Source: Staphylococcus microti (GTDB lineage Bacteria > Bacillota > Bacilli > Staphylococcales > Staphylococcaceae). Taken from it: a stretch of DNA of 57,658 nt. Below the pieces are notes generated by a model. The model was not told where the DNA came from. It saw only the letters and a list, made by a program, of their open reading frames with translations, and did no database searches. Positions 10,644 to 19,235 of the stretch are shown here, piece by piece (positions within the stretch are counted from its first letter, which is position 1; every line of letters starts with the position of its first letter). Made by a program: the position numbers and the translations under genes. Where the stretch lies: NCBI RefSeq assembly GCF_000934465.1, contig NZ_JXWY01000132.1:1-57658 (forward strand), written 5' to 3'.

Positions 10644-11564
10644 CTATGTATTTAATAATTTAATAAAATCCATAACCGTCGCCTCTGCTGAATATGTTGG
10701 CGGTAACCCCATCATTTCTTCAAAGTACACGAAGTACGTTTCAATCCATGTCTGATCATCTGCAATTTGTGTCGTATCAATGGGATACATTGCAACGTTA
10801 TGACTATTAAGATGAACATGTGCTTCTCGTACGAGCGAAGGATATTCAGTTTCAAGCAGTTCAATGACTTGTGGCACAATGACCGTTACAAAGTGTGTCT
10901 CTTCAAAGCCTACTAACTCTGAAGGTACAATGTCAAACTGCTTGCCATACATTTCACACTGAATGCTTTGATTGTAACGAGCAAATCGCAAATATTCAAG
11001 CATTAAACTTTGTAACTTGGTACGGATATGCGCATTTGTCATCAAATAAGCAATCGAATCAGCAAAATGATAAGCACTGTCGTCAATCAGAGATAAGATC
11101 AGTTCTGTTTGTTGCGGTGCAGATAGCTGTTCAAATTGTTGTATTTGTTGTTGCATCACTTCTTGACGTTCCTGTAATTGACGCTTCGCTTGATCTTTTA
11201 TTGGAAGCAAGATCATTCGTGTCTCATGGCTTTGCGTTTGATCCAGCACTGCTTCAACGATAGAAACGACTGATTGATATTGTTCCAACGCATAGAGACT
11301 TTTCACGTGGTATATCATCAATTCATCTTGAAAGCTATATTCTTGTTTGATCATAATATGCGTTTCTTCTCTTAACTCCAAATATGCTTCAAGTTCCCAT
11401 AATACTTGACATTTAAGCAGCGCGAGCGCATCTGTTAATTCAAAGTGCTTTTCATACACCATAAACGCATCATATGCTACTTCATAACGGTCGCTGTCAA
11501 TGGCTTGCTTAATATCCGCACATAGCTTTTCTTGTAGTTTCGGAAACGGGATTATTTCTGACAT
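10644..11564 (-). CDS. Conserved hypothetical protein with TPR-like helical repeats
   Basis: 306 aa, soluble, no signal peptide. The first ~140 residues are amphipathic helices with the spacing of tetratricopeptide-like repeats (for example DRYEVAYDAFMVYEKHF and DELMIYHVKSLYALEQY). A Q/E-rich helix follows at about 130-150, and the C-terminal half is a separate mixed domain. A similar protein occupies the same place, next to tig, in other staphylococci. Start ATG 11564; 9 nt after the Nudix gene stop, so the two are probably co-transcribed. Function unknown; a protein-binding role is only suggested by the repeats. Confidence 0.75.
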   Translation of the reverse strand: MSEIIPFPKLQEKLCADIKQAIDSDRYEVAYDAFMVYEKHFELTDALALLKCQVLWELEAYLELREETHIMIKQEYSFQDELMIYHVKSLYALEQYQSVVSIVEAVLDQTQSHETRMILLPIKDQAKRQLQERQEVMQQQIQQFEQLSAPQQTELILSLIDDSAYHFADSIAYLMTNAHIRTKLQSLMLEYLRFARYNQSIQCEMYGKQFDIVPSELVGFEETHFVTVIVPQVIELLETEYPSLVREAHVHLNSHNVAMYPIDTTQIADDQTWIETYFVYFEEMMGLPPTYSAEATVMDFIKLLNT

Positions 11565-11573
11565 TCATATCAC

Positions 11574-12185
11574 CTAGTTCCATTTTTCAAGTATGAGCGC
11601 ACTCCATGATTCAAATTTTGATAAATCATCAATTGTGTCGACAGGTTGCCAATGAATGGATAACGTATCCGTTTCACGAACTTCAACCTGTGCTTTACGT
11701 ACTTTGATTTTAAATACGACACCAATGTGGACGCGGCCTACTTCATTGTTATCGTCATTAATAAAGCCGATATGTGTAAGTCCGTCTGTTTCGTCAACAG
11801 TTAAGCCGACTTCTTCTAACAACTCACGACTTGCATTTTCTTGTATAACCACCATAATATCTTCTTGACCCGGTACATCATTCATATGACCACCAACACC
11901 GATTGATGCAAGACCGTGTAGGCGTGCCTCTCCACCACCTGATAAGCGCTGATATACAAGAATGTCGCCATCTTCATTTTCCAAGATACAATATGAAATC
12001 AATTGTTTAAATGAAGGATCTTCTTCCATATCCCCGCGACGTTTCACTTCATATTGACTGAGCGTTTTTAAGATGGCTTCACTTTTCACATCATCATGCG
12101 ATAAAAACCCATTAAATGCATTACTTTCGTTATCAAATAAAATATTTCTAGCAACTACAGTGATTTGTTCATCAAATTTAGACAT
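11574..12185 (-). CDS. Nudix family hydrolase
   Basis: 203 aa from ATG 12185 (MSKFDEQITVVARNIL), which has AGGAG 6 nt upstream; the frame is open further upstream but without a better start. The Nudix box is recognisable as GVGGHMNDV followed by SRELLEEVGL, which carries the REXXEE metal-binding core. The usual first part of the box is stretched, and the substrate cannot be predicted; members cleave nucleoside diphosphates linked to another group. It heads a two-gene unit with the TPR-like gene. Confidence 0.85.
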   Translation of the reverse strand: MSKFDEQITVVARNILFDNESNAFNGFLSHDDVKSEAILKTLSQYEVKRRGDMEEDPSFKQLISYCILENEDGDILVYQRLSGGGEARLHGLASIGVGGHMNDVPGQEDIMVVIQENASRELLEEVGLTVDETDGLTHIGFINDDNNEVGRVHIGVVFKIKVRKAQVEVRETDTLSIHWQPVDTIDDLSKFESWSALILEKWN

Positions 12186-12705
12186 AATAAACTCCTTTAT
12201 GACTCGATTATCCATATCGTACCAAACGATGTGGGTACAAGCCAAGTAAAATATAAAACGCTTCCCATATAAAATAAATGTTGGAATAAAAGCGCTTAGA
12301 ATATAATCCGTCACGCCCCTAACTCTTCATCGTTCTATTGGAGAGCCTACTGAACATTCTATATTTCAAAGACTACCATCGATACTGATTGATATATTCC
12401 TACTACTTCATAGCTGTCTAATCATCACGTACGACAACACTACGATAAAACCAATACGCCCTTTGTAAAACGCATTTCCTTTGGACGCCTACTACGATTT
12501 ACTCTCTTATTTAAGGAAAGTCACCACTATCTCTCAGCCCCCGAAGTGCGAAGTTTTGCCGAGAATCCTGCTTTGCGAACACTGACAATAGAAATTTACC
12601 AGTTTATTGAAACACATTTTCCAAACAGCTACTACAATCTACAAACTTCTACGCATCTTAGTTGAGACCATTATAACTATCCTAACCTAGAAAGAATTCT
12701 TGCCA
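12186..12705. other. Long non-coding spacer with degenerate repeat-like sequence
   Basis: No credible open frame, ribosome site or RNA gene was found. On the plus strand 12493-12506 reads GGACGCCTACTACG, and 12671-12694 contains ACTATCC..CCTAGAAAG. Very similar blocks, in the same order and orientation, occur in the spacer at 29.8-30.1 kb, suggesting that both are decayed copies of one element. Confidence 0.45.
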
Positions 12706-12748
12706 AAAGAAAAGAGCTGGTTGTCTATTGAATAAACAAACCAACTCT
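12706..12748 (-). terminator. Terminator of the infC-rpmI-rplT operon
   Basis: Minus-strand stem AGAGTTGGTTTGT / ACAACCAGCTCT with a loop of ~11 nt, followed by TTTTCTTTT; 11 nt past the rplT stop. Confidence 0.85.
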
Positions 12749-12758
12749 GCATAGATTA

Positions 12759-13115
12759 TTATTTTAAAGCGTCTTTCGCTTTGTTTACTAATTCAGCAAA
12801 TGCATTTTCGTCAGCGATTGCGATTTCAGAAAGCATTTTACGGTTAATGTCGATACCAGCTAATTTTAAGCCGTTCATTAAACGTGAGTAGCTCATGTCA
12901 TGTTGACGTGCAGCTGCATTGATACGTGTGATCCATAATTTACGGAAGTCACGTTTTCTTTGACGACGGTCACGGAATGAATATTGACCTGATTTCATAA
13001 CTTGTTGTTTTGCTACTTTATATAAAGTGCTTTTTGCACCGAAGTAACCTTTAGCTAATTTGATTGTCTTTTTACGACGCGCTCTTGTTACTGTTCCACC
13101 TTTTACACGTGGCAT
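12759..13115 (-). CDS. rplT: 50S ribosomal protein L20
   Basis: 118 aa, highly basic, with the family signature [25 protein letters not shown]. An early 50S assembly protein that binds 23S rRNA and, in Firmicutes, represses its own operon by binding the infC leader. Start ATG 13115 follows AGGAGG. Last gene of the operon. Confidence 0.99.
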   Translation of the reverse strand: MPRVKGGTVTRARRKKTIKLAKGYFGAKSTLYKVAKQQVMKSGQYSFRDRRQRKRDFRKLWITRINAAARQHDMSYSRLMNGLKLAGIDINRKMLSEIAIADENAFAELVNKAKDALK

Positions 13116-13198
13116 AATAAATTCCTCCTCATAATCTCTTTCATATGCACTTTTGGCATACTTAGACGTTTATATATTCGTTCGATTAATTTTTATGA

Positions 13199-13399
13199 TT
13201 ATTTAACGTATGTTAATAATTGTCTTACGCGTTTTGCATCACTCTTAGAAACAAGTGCCGCTTTACGAAGTTTACGTTTTTGTTTAGTAGACTTGTTAGC
13301 GAATAAGTGTGAAGTATAAGCTCTAGAACGTTTTAATTTCCCACTTCCAGTTCTTTTAACACGTTTCGCTGCTCCGCGGTGAGTTTTCATTTTAGGCAT
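13199..13399 (-). CDS. rpmI: 50S ribosomal protein L35
   Basis: 66 aa, very basic; begins [20 protein letters not shown], the family signature. Start ATG 13399 with AGGAGG upstream. Sits between infC (26 nt) and rplT (83 nt), the standard order. Confidence 0.99.
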   Translation of the reverse strand: MPKMKTHRGAAKRVKRTGSGKLKRSRAYTSHLFANKSTKQKRKLRKAALVSKSDAKRVRQLLTYVK

Positions 13400-13425
13400 G
13401 ATTAATTTCCTCCTATTGTCATTGT

Positions 13426-13944
13426 TTATTTTTCGTTAATTGGGGCCAACATAAGAAACATTTGGCGACCTTCCATTTTAGGTTTTTGCTCAACTGTTGC
13501 AATATCTTTGCATTCGTCAGCAAAATTCTCTAAAACGCGTTGACCAATTTCTTTATGCGTGATTGCGCGCCCTCTGAAACGAATAGAAACTTTCACTTTG
13601 TCACCTTTTGTTAAGAATTTTCTACCGTTTTTAAGTTTTGTATTGAAGTCATGTTCTTCAATTGTAGGACTTAAACGGATTTCTTTAACATTGATGACTT
13701 TTTGTTTCTTCTTCATTTCTTTTTCTTTTTTCTGTTGCTCGAACTTGTATTTACCGTAATCCATGATACGAGCAACAGGTGGTTTTGCATTAGGGGCAAC
13801 GATTACAACGTCTAAGTTGAGTCGCTCTGCCATTTCTAATGCTTCTTGCTTCGATTTGATACCAAGCTGGTCACCGTTTTGACCGATAACACGTAGCTCT
13901 CTAGCGCGAATCTTTTCGTTAACTTGCGTTTGATCCTTAGCTAT
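13426..13944 (-). CDS. infC: Translation initiation factor IF-3, AUA start codon
   Basis: About 172 aa; binds the 30S subunit and discriminates against wrong start codons. N-domain then C-domain with the signatures [30 protein letters not shown] and [14 protein letters not shown]. No ATG fits the known N-terminus. GGAGG lies at 13957-13953 and, after an 8-nt spacer, the codon is ATA (13944-13942), giving I-A-K-D-Q-T-Q. A GTG at 13953 overlaps the ribosome site. Other bacteria use AUU here, and the rare start serves IF3 autoregulation. The longer open frame upstream runs through the leader terminator and is not coding. Confidence 0.93.
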   Translation of the reverse strand: MAKDQTQVNEKIRARELRVIGQNGDQLGIKSKQEALEMAERLNLDVVIVAPNAKPPVARIMDYGKYKFEQQKKEKEMKKKQKVINVKEIRLSPTIEEHDFNTKLKNGRKFLTKGDKVKVSIRFRGRAITHKEIGQRVLENFADECKDIATVEQKPKMEGRQMFLMLAPINEK

Positions 13945-13983
13945 GGTTGACACCTCCAAAAATTTTACGAATGGTCCAAGCAC

Positions 13984-14132
13984 GAAAAAAAGCGGGGATG
14001 TACTCCCCGCTTCTAACGTTAACATGAACAAACTCACATGTTTATATCGTTAACCTGCCAACTGCTTGATGCGTCGCTACAGGTGAGAAGCGGGTTGCTT
14101 CTACTTGGTCCGTTTCGTATTCAACAGATATA
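13984..14132 (-). promoter_or_regulatory. L20-type leader with attenuator in front of infC
   Basis: Between the promoter and infC lies ~150 nt of structured leader. It ends in a strong terminator hairpin (AGCGGGGA at 14011-14004 pairing with 13998-13991) followed by seven T residues, 40 nt before the infC start. Upstream segments around 14068-14098 (CCGCTTCTCACCTG and neighbours) can form competing pairings. This matches the L20 leader that attenuates infC-rpmI-rplT in low-GC Firmicutes. Confidence 0.75.
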
Positions 14133-14161
14133 ATCATACCAAGTTGTTATCTATTAGTCAA
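14133..14161 (-). promoter_or_regulatory. Promoter of the infC operon
   Basis: Minus-strand TTGACT (14161-14156), 17-nt spacer and TATGAT (14138-14133). The -35 box overlaps the end of lysP. Confidence 0.8.
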
Positions 14162-15662
14162 CATATTTATGAAAGTTTTTTTCGTCCATTGTTACATCTT
14201 GACTCAAGTTCACTTTGTCCAATGGAATCATTTTCGTTTTATATCTTAATTTATGATATAGGAAGAAGAATAAGAATACTGGAATACCCATATAAGTGAT
14301 AAAGAATCGTTTCGGATCAAAACCGCCACCTTGGATAAACTCAACATCTTGTCCGATAATAACGATAATACATAAAATCAAAGCAAGTATCGGTCCGAAC
14401 GGGAACCATTTTGCTTGATATTTCAATTTTGATACATCGTAATTTTGTGCTGCAAATGCTTTACGGAAGCGATAGTGACTAATCGCAATACCGAGCCATG
14501 CAATAAAGCCTGTCAAACCACTTGCTGCAACGATATATTCATATGCATTACCGCTCACTTGTTGCACGATAAAGATAAATACAACAACAGCGGCAGTTGA
14601 TAACATCGCAATCCACGGTGTACCATTACGATTTGTTCTACTAAATGGTTTTGCCGCTAAGCCATCACGACTCATTGAGTAAAGCATACGCGTACTTGCA
14701 TACATACCAGAGTTACCGGCTGACAATACAGATGTCAAAATAACGGCATTCATAAATGACGCTGCGAATGCTAAACCTGCATTTTTAAATACTAACGTAA
14801 ATGGTGATGTCGCAATATCTTCGCCCCCACCCATCAATGCAGGATGGTTATAAGGAATTAACATACCGATAATAAAGATAGCAAAAATGTAAAATAGTAA
14901 AATACGCCAGAATACTTGTTTAATCGCTTTTGGCACAGCACGTTCAGGGTTCTCTGACTCACCCGCCGTAATCCCGACAAGTTCTGTTCCTTGGAATGAG
15001 AAACCTGCGATTAAGAATACACCGAAAATAACGAGTAAACTACCACCTGTACCTTCTCCTAAAATCGGTGCGTCCCCTTGTGTAAATACATCAAATCCGA
15101 CTGCAGGTCCGCCCATAATTCCAACGATTGTCAATAAACCTACAATAATAAACACGATAACCGTTGCCACTTTAATAAACGCGAACCAATATTCACTTTC
15201 ACCATATACTTGAACAGAGAGTGCATTCAGACTGAAAATAATTGCCATGAACACGCAGCTCCATACCCATGCTGGTAAAAATTGCAATGGCTCCCAATAT
15301 TCAATGACATGTGCAGCAATGGTTACATCGGCAGCAACTGTAATAACCCAGTTAAACCAATAGTTCCAACCTAGCGCAAAGCCGAGTGATGGATCCACGA
15401 AGCGTGTCGCATATGTACTAAATGAACCAGTAACTGGTAAATATGTCGCCATTTCACCTAAAGATGTCATTAAGAAAAACACCATAATACCGATAATAGC
15501 ATAGCCAAGCAACGCCCCTAACGGCCCCGCATCGTGGATTGCACCTCCCGATGTCATAAACAAGCCTGTTCCAATTGCACCACCAATGGCGATCATCGAA
15601 ATATGACGATCTTTCAGGTGGCGTTGCACACCATTATCTGTTCGCACTTTTTCGTTACTCAT
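14154..15662 (-). CDS. lysP: Amino acid permease, probably lysine-specific
   Basis: 502 aa APC-superfamily transporter with about 12 transmembrane helices. The N-terminal signature RHLKDRHISMIAIGGAIGTG is followed by a helix-1 break at GTGLFMTSGG. GSFSTYATRFVDPSLGFALGWNYW and AGFSFQGTELVGITAGE are typical of the lysine/aromatic permease subgroup. Substrate assignment rests on similarity to staphylococcal LysP and its place between thrS and infC, so it is less certain than the family. Start ATG 15662 follows GGAAGGGAC. Its last codons overlap the infC promoter. Confidence 0.88.
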   Translation of the reverse strand: MSNEKVRTDNGVQRHLKDRHISMIAIGGAIGTGLFMTSGGAIHDAGPLGALLGYAIIGIMVFFLMTSLGEMATYLPVTGSFSTYATRFVDPSLGFALGWNYWFNWVITVAADVTIAAHVIEYWEPLQFLPAWVWSCVFMAIIFSLNALSVQVYGESEYWFAFIKVATVIVFIIVGLLTIVGIMGGPAVGFDVFTQGDAPILGEGTGGSLLVIFGVFLIAGFSFQGTELVGITAGESENPERAVPKAIKQVFWRILLFYIFAIFIIGMLIPYNHPALMGGGEDIATSPFTLVFKNAGLAFAASFMNAVILTSVLSAGNSGMYASTRMLYSMSRDGLAAKPFSRTNRNGTPWIAMLSTAAVVVFIFIVQQVSGNAYEYIVAASGLTGFIAWLGIAISHYRFRKAFAAQNYDVSKLKYQAKWFPFGPILALILCIIVIIGQDVEFIQGGGFDPKRFFITYMGIPVFLFFFLYHKLRYKTKMIPLDKVNLSQDVTMDEKNFHKYVD

Positions 15663-15729
15663 TGTCCCTTCCTTTCCTTCACCTAGAGGTCAATCTTCAA
15701 ATAACACATTAATGACTTTACTTCTAAAT

Positions 15730-15768
15730 AAACGAAATAAAGGCTACATCAACGTGGATGTAACCTTT
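15730..15768 (-). terminator. Terminator downstream of a small transcription unit
   Basis: Minus-strand stem AAAGGTTACATC / GATGTAGCCTTT with a 6-nt loop and a T-rich tail (ATTTCGTTTATTT). It lies between the small unit at 15.77-15.98 kb and lysP. Confidence 0.75.
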
Positions 15769-15771
15769 ACT

Positions 15772-15930
15772 TTATCTACAACAAATAAGTAGCACATCAC
15801 GTTTGTGACAGTCTAGCACCTTTCGATCACTAGCCCAACAAGTTATCTGGATGACGATAACTCGCTTCGGCATTTTTACCTTTAACTTGTTCAACATACG
15901 CATCATCTCTGCTTCTGACAAGCGACTCAT
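15772..15930 (-). CDS. Possible small gene or gene remnant between thrS and lysP
   Basis: The segment has its own promoter and terminator. Two overlapping frames compete. One starts with ATG 15930 (AGAGG 11 nt upstream) and gives 52 aa starting MSRLSEAEMMRMLNK. The other, ending in TAG at 15832-15830, reads more like a natural protein (SRDDAYVEQVKGKNAEAS, then YRHPDNLLG) but lacks an ATG, GTG or TTG start after the promoter. It may be a frameshifted remnant, a small RNA, or a short peptide gene. Not recognised. Confidence 0.3.
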   Translation of the reverse strand: MSRLSEAEMMRMLNKLKVKMPKRVIVIQITCWASDRKVLDCHKRDVLLICCR

Positions 15931-15981
15931 TAAAAATGCAACCTCTAACTAAATTGAATATTAATATTTGAATTACATAAC

Positions 15982-16010
15982 AGTATACAGCATCAAACTG
16001 TACTCTGCAA
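15982..16010 (-). promoter_or_regulatory. Promoter of the small unit between thrS and lysP
   Basis: Minus-strand TTGCAG (16010-16005), 17-nt spacer, TATACT (15987-15982), immediately after the thrS stop. Confidence 0.65.
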
Positions 16011-16012
16011 TG

Positions 16013-17950
16013 TTATCTTTGTTTTTTTAGACGAATTTCGTCGACAAGACGCCATACGAAATCTTCTGCTTCCATTGTTTCTTGATCTTTTGAACCGTAT
16101 TGACGCACGTTAACTTCATGATTTTCAACTTCTTTATCCCCTACAACGAGTTGATAAGGAATTTTTTTCATTTGTGCTTCACGGATTTTGTAACCCATTT
16201 TTTCATTACGGTCGTCAATGTTTACTCGAACACCTTGTGATTTTAATGTGTCGTGAATTTCACGTGCATAATCATAGTGTAAGTCCACATTAACCGGAAT
16301 AATCTCAACTTGTTGTGGTGCTAACCATGTTGGGAAGGCACCTTTTGTTTCTTCAGTTAAGAATGCGACGAAACGTTCCATTGTTGATACAACACCACGG
16401 TGAATGACAACTGGTTGATGGTGTTCGCCATCTTGTCCGATATATGTGAGTTCGAATTTTTTCGGTAATAAGAAGTCAAGTTGTGCTGTAGACAATGTTT
16501 CTTCTTTACCCATTGCTGTTTTCACTTGGACGTCAAGTTTTGGACCGTAGAATGCCGCTTCACCGATGGCTTCTTCGTATTCAAGTCCAAACTCATCAAC
16601 CGCTTCTTTTAACATTGATTCAGCTTTATTCCACATATCATCATCATCGAAGTATTTTTCTTTATCTTCTGGATCACGATAGCTCAAACGGAATTTGTAG
16701 TCTTTGAAACCAAAGTCTTCGTATACATTGAGAATCATTTCAACAACGCGTTTGAATTCTTCTTTGATTTGATCTGGACGAACAAAGATATGTGCATCGT
16801 TTAACGTCATACCGCGGACACGTTGTAACCCTGATACCGCACCACTTGCTTCATAACGGTGCATTGTACCTAATTCAGCGATACGAATTGGTAACTCACG
16901 GTATGAGTGTGGTTTGTTTGCATAAACCATCATATGGTGCGGACAGTTCATTGGACGTAATACCATTGCTTCATCTGCATCCAGTTGCATTGCTGGGAAC
17001 ATATCATCTTGGTAGTGATCCCAGTGGCCAGACGTTTTATAAAGTTCCACGTTCGCTAATACTGGTGTATACACGTGGTCATAGCCTAACGCCACTTCTT
17101 TATCCACGATGTAACGCTCAATTTCACGACGGATTGTGGCACCATTTGGCAACCATAAAGGTAAACCCGCACCGACTAATTGGTTGTTTGTGAAAAGTTC
17201 CATATCTTTACCGATACGACGGTGGTCACGTTCTTTACGCTCTTCTAACATTTTTAAGTGTGCTTTTAAATCTTTTTTATCGAAAAATGCTGTACCGTAA
17301 ATACGTTGTAACATTTTGTTGTTACTGTCGCCACGCCAATACGCACCTGCTGTTGATAATAATTTAAATTCTTTAATTTTCGCAGTTGATGGCACGTGTA
17401 CACCACGACATAAGTCTGTAAATTCGCCTTGTGTGTAGAGCGTCACATTTTCATCTTCTGGAATTGCATCGATTAATTCAAGCTTGTATTCATCGTCTTT
17501 GAAGAATGCTTTTGCTTCATCGCGAGAAACAACTTTACGCTCGATTTTATGATTTTCATCCTCGATTTGTTTCATCGTTTTTTCAATTTTTTCAAAGTCA
17601 TCGCTTGAAACTTTTTCAGGCATGTCAAAGTCATAGTAGAAGCCGCCTTCAATGACTGGGCCAACACCAAACTTCACATCGCCATATAAACGTTTTAACG
17701 CTTGTGCCATTAAATGCGCTGTTGAGTGACGCAATACTTCTAGCGCTTCGTCACTACCCGGTGTAATAATTTCAATTTCTCCATCTACTTCAAGTGGACG
17801 TGTTAAATCAACCATCTCACCATTATATTTACCAGCTACTGCTTTTTTGCGTAGTCCCGGACTGATTGATTGTGCAATTTCTTCAGTTGTAATCCCTTTG
17901 TCAAACGCCTTGCTGTTACCATCTGGAAAGCGTACATTAATTTGTGTCAT
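16013..17950 (-). CDS. thrS: Threonyl-tRNA synthetase
   Basis: 645 aa. The TGS domain comes first (residues 1-64, [16 protein letters not shown]). It is followed by the editing domain ([29 protein letters not shown]), the class II catalytic core ([42 protein letters not shown]) and the anticodon-binding domain from about 540. The start is ATG 17950 (MTQINVRF) behind GGAGG; the frame is open a further 24 codons but lacks a ribosome site. Expression is controlled by the T-box leader upstream. Confidence 0.98.
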   Translation of the reverse strand: MTQINVRFPDGNSKAFDKGITTEEIAQSISPGLRKKAVAGKYNGEMVDLTRPLEVDGEIEIITPGSDEALEVLRHSTAHLMAQALKRLYGDVKFGVGPVIEGGFYYDFDMPEKVSSDDFEKIEKTMKQIEDENHKIERKVVSRDEAKAFFKDDEYKLELIDAIPEDENVTLYTQGEFTDLCRGVHVPSTAKIKEFKLLSTAGAYWRGDSNNKMLQRIYGTAFFDKKDLKAHLKMLEERKERDHRRIGKDMELFTNNQLVGAGLPLWLPNGATIRREIERYIVDKEVALGYDHVYTPVLANVELYKTSGHWDHYQDDMFPAMQLDADEAMVLRPMNCPHHMMVYANKPHSYRELPIRIAELGTMHRYEASGAVSGLQRVRGMTLNDAHIFVRPDQIKEEFKRVVEMILNVYEDFGFKDYKFRLSYRDPEDKEKYFDDDDMWNKAESMLKEAVDEFGLEYEEAIGEAAFYGPKLDVQVKTAMGKEETLSTAQLDFLLPKKFELTYIGQDGEHHQPVVIHRGVVSTMERFVAFLTEETKGAFPTWLAPQQVEIIPVNVDLHYDYAREIHDTLKSQGVRVNIDDRNEKMGYKIREAQMKKIPYQLVVGDKEVENHEVNVRQYGSKDQETMEAEDFVWRLVDEIRLKKQR

Positions 17951-18041
17951 AGTTCTCCTCCTAATCATTATCTCAGTTAACCCGGCAAATCGAACTGCAT
18001 CTCTTTGTTGAAAAAGCGGCATATGGTGCGTTCAAACAAAA

Positions 18042-18281
18042 TAAAAAGACCCCATCCCAACAAAGGGACGAGGTCATCGCGATACCACCCTAAATTCGTT
18101 ACACAACAAAATGTGCAACATCTCTACGTAAGATAACGGTCTTGAGCCGAGTGTTCATTACAAACACTATCTATCAGAGGGAGTAACATCATGCCGCATT
18201 AACTGCACTCTCATCACCGGCAGCTTTCTGTATAATTTAAACATCATGTCATATCCTCGAATTGGTTAACAATATGAATTT
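18042..18281 (-). promoter_or_regulatory. T-box riboswitch of thrS
   Basis: The leader of thrS carries the T-box core GGTGGTATCGCG (18089-18078). It is followed by a terminator stem, GACC..GTCCC pairing with GGGATGGGGTC (18075-18049), and a T tract. Upstream lies a long stem I region with GATGAGAG (around 18215). Uncharged tRNA-Thr pairing is expected to favour the antiterminator. The specifier codon was not assigned with confidence. Confidence 0.92.
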
Positions 18282-18287
18282 ATCTCT

Positions 18288-18315
18288 ATTATAACGCTAT
18301 TTTTCATTTTTTCAA
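18288..18315 (-). promoter_or_regulatory. thrS promoter
   Basis: Minus-strand TTGAAA (18315-18310), 16-nt spacer and TATAAT (18293-18288), overlapping the 3' end of dnaI. Confidence 0.75.
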
Positions 18316-19235
18316 TGGTTTCTATAATTTTCGCCTTCTAATTTATAAGGCTTAGATAACGTTTTGACACGCGCCATAATTCGCTGTGCTTTCGTCCACT
18401 CTACACCATTTTTCGTACGTGCTAAATGTTCTTCCAATTGATCAAAATCTAAGTTGGAGCTAAAAAATGTCGGCATTTCTTGAATCATACGATAATGCAA
18501 TATCGGGCCGAGTACTTCATCACGCACCCACGGCGTCATATCTTCTGCACCAATGTCATCAAGTATCAGCACTTTTGCATTACGAATTTGTTCAATACGT
18601 TTTGCTGTCGAACCATCTTTAAATCCATTTTTCAACAAGCGAATAAACTCTGGGACGTAAATAATCGTCGTCGGCACATGATGATCCTTTAATTCATTTG
18701 CAATCGCACCGAGAATAAAAGACTTACCCGTACCGAGTGCACCATACAAGTAGAACCCTTTTACACTTTTTTCTGCAACAATGTCATCTATTAATGCTTT
18801 GAACTGCATTGCAAGCTCCAGTCGATTACGTCTATCCATATGCACATCTTCTAACTTCGCATTTAATGTATCTGGATGCATATGAAACGATGTGATCATA
18901 CTATTCGCAATACGTGCTTCATCATGGCGAATCTTACACGGACATGGATTGTAACGAATTTTAATGCGATTGTGTTCAATATATAGCTCTGGAATATGCC
19001 CTTTCACAAAGTTGGGGCAGTTTTCATAGGTGTGATTATCTGTATAGTGCTTTTGTTGATCCCTGTACTCCTGCAAAATATTCAAATCATTCTCAATCAT
19101 CGCATTCGTCACTTCTGCTTGATGCGCTTCTAAAAACGCTTTAACATCCGGATCTTTAATCACATCCTGCTTAATCTTCTCGATACGCTTTTGGATCGCA
19201 TCATTAGATCCCATTATTTGATTAAATGATTTCAT
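18312..19235 (-). CDS. dnaI: Primosomal protein DnaI (helicase loader)
   Basis: 307 aa AAA+ ATPase that loads the replicative helicase at oriC and restart sites. The N-terminal helicase-binding domain has candidate zinc ligands C73, H80, C98 and C100. Walker A is GALGTGKS at 165-172; Walker B is VLILDDIGAED; a sensor-1 asparagine is in FFSSNLDF. Start ATG 19235 overlaps the dnaB stop by 4 nt, showing translational coupling. Confidence 0.96.
   Translation of the reverse strand: MKSFNQIMGSNDAIQKRIEKIKQDVIKDPDVKAFLEAHQAEVTNAMIENDLNILQEYRDQQKHYTDNHTYENCPNFVKGHIPELYIEHNRIKIRYNPCPCKIRHDEARIANSMITSFHMHPDTLNAKLEDVHMDRRNRLELAMQFKALIDDIVAEKSVKGFYLYGALGTGKSFILGAIANELKDHHVPTTIIYVPEFIRLLKNGFKDGSTAKRIEQIRNAKVLILDDIGAEDMTPWVRDEVLGPILHYRMIQEMPTFFSSNLDFDQLEEHLARTKNGVEWTKAQRIMARVKTLSKPYKLEGENYRNH

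Noticed and set aside
13945-14037. N-terminal extension of IF3 from ATG 14037
   Set aside because: It would read through the L20 leader terminator; family members begin at the AKDQTQ segment.
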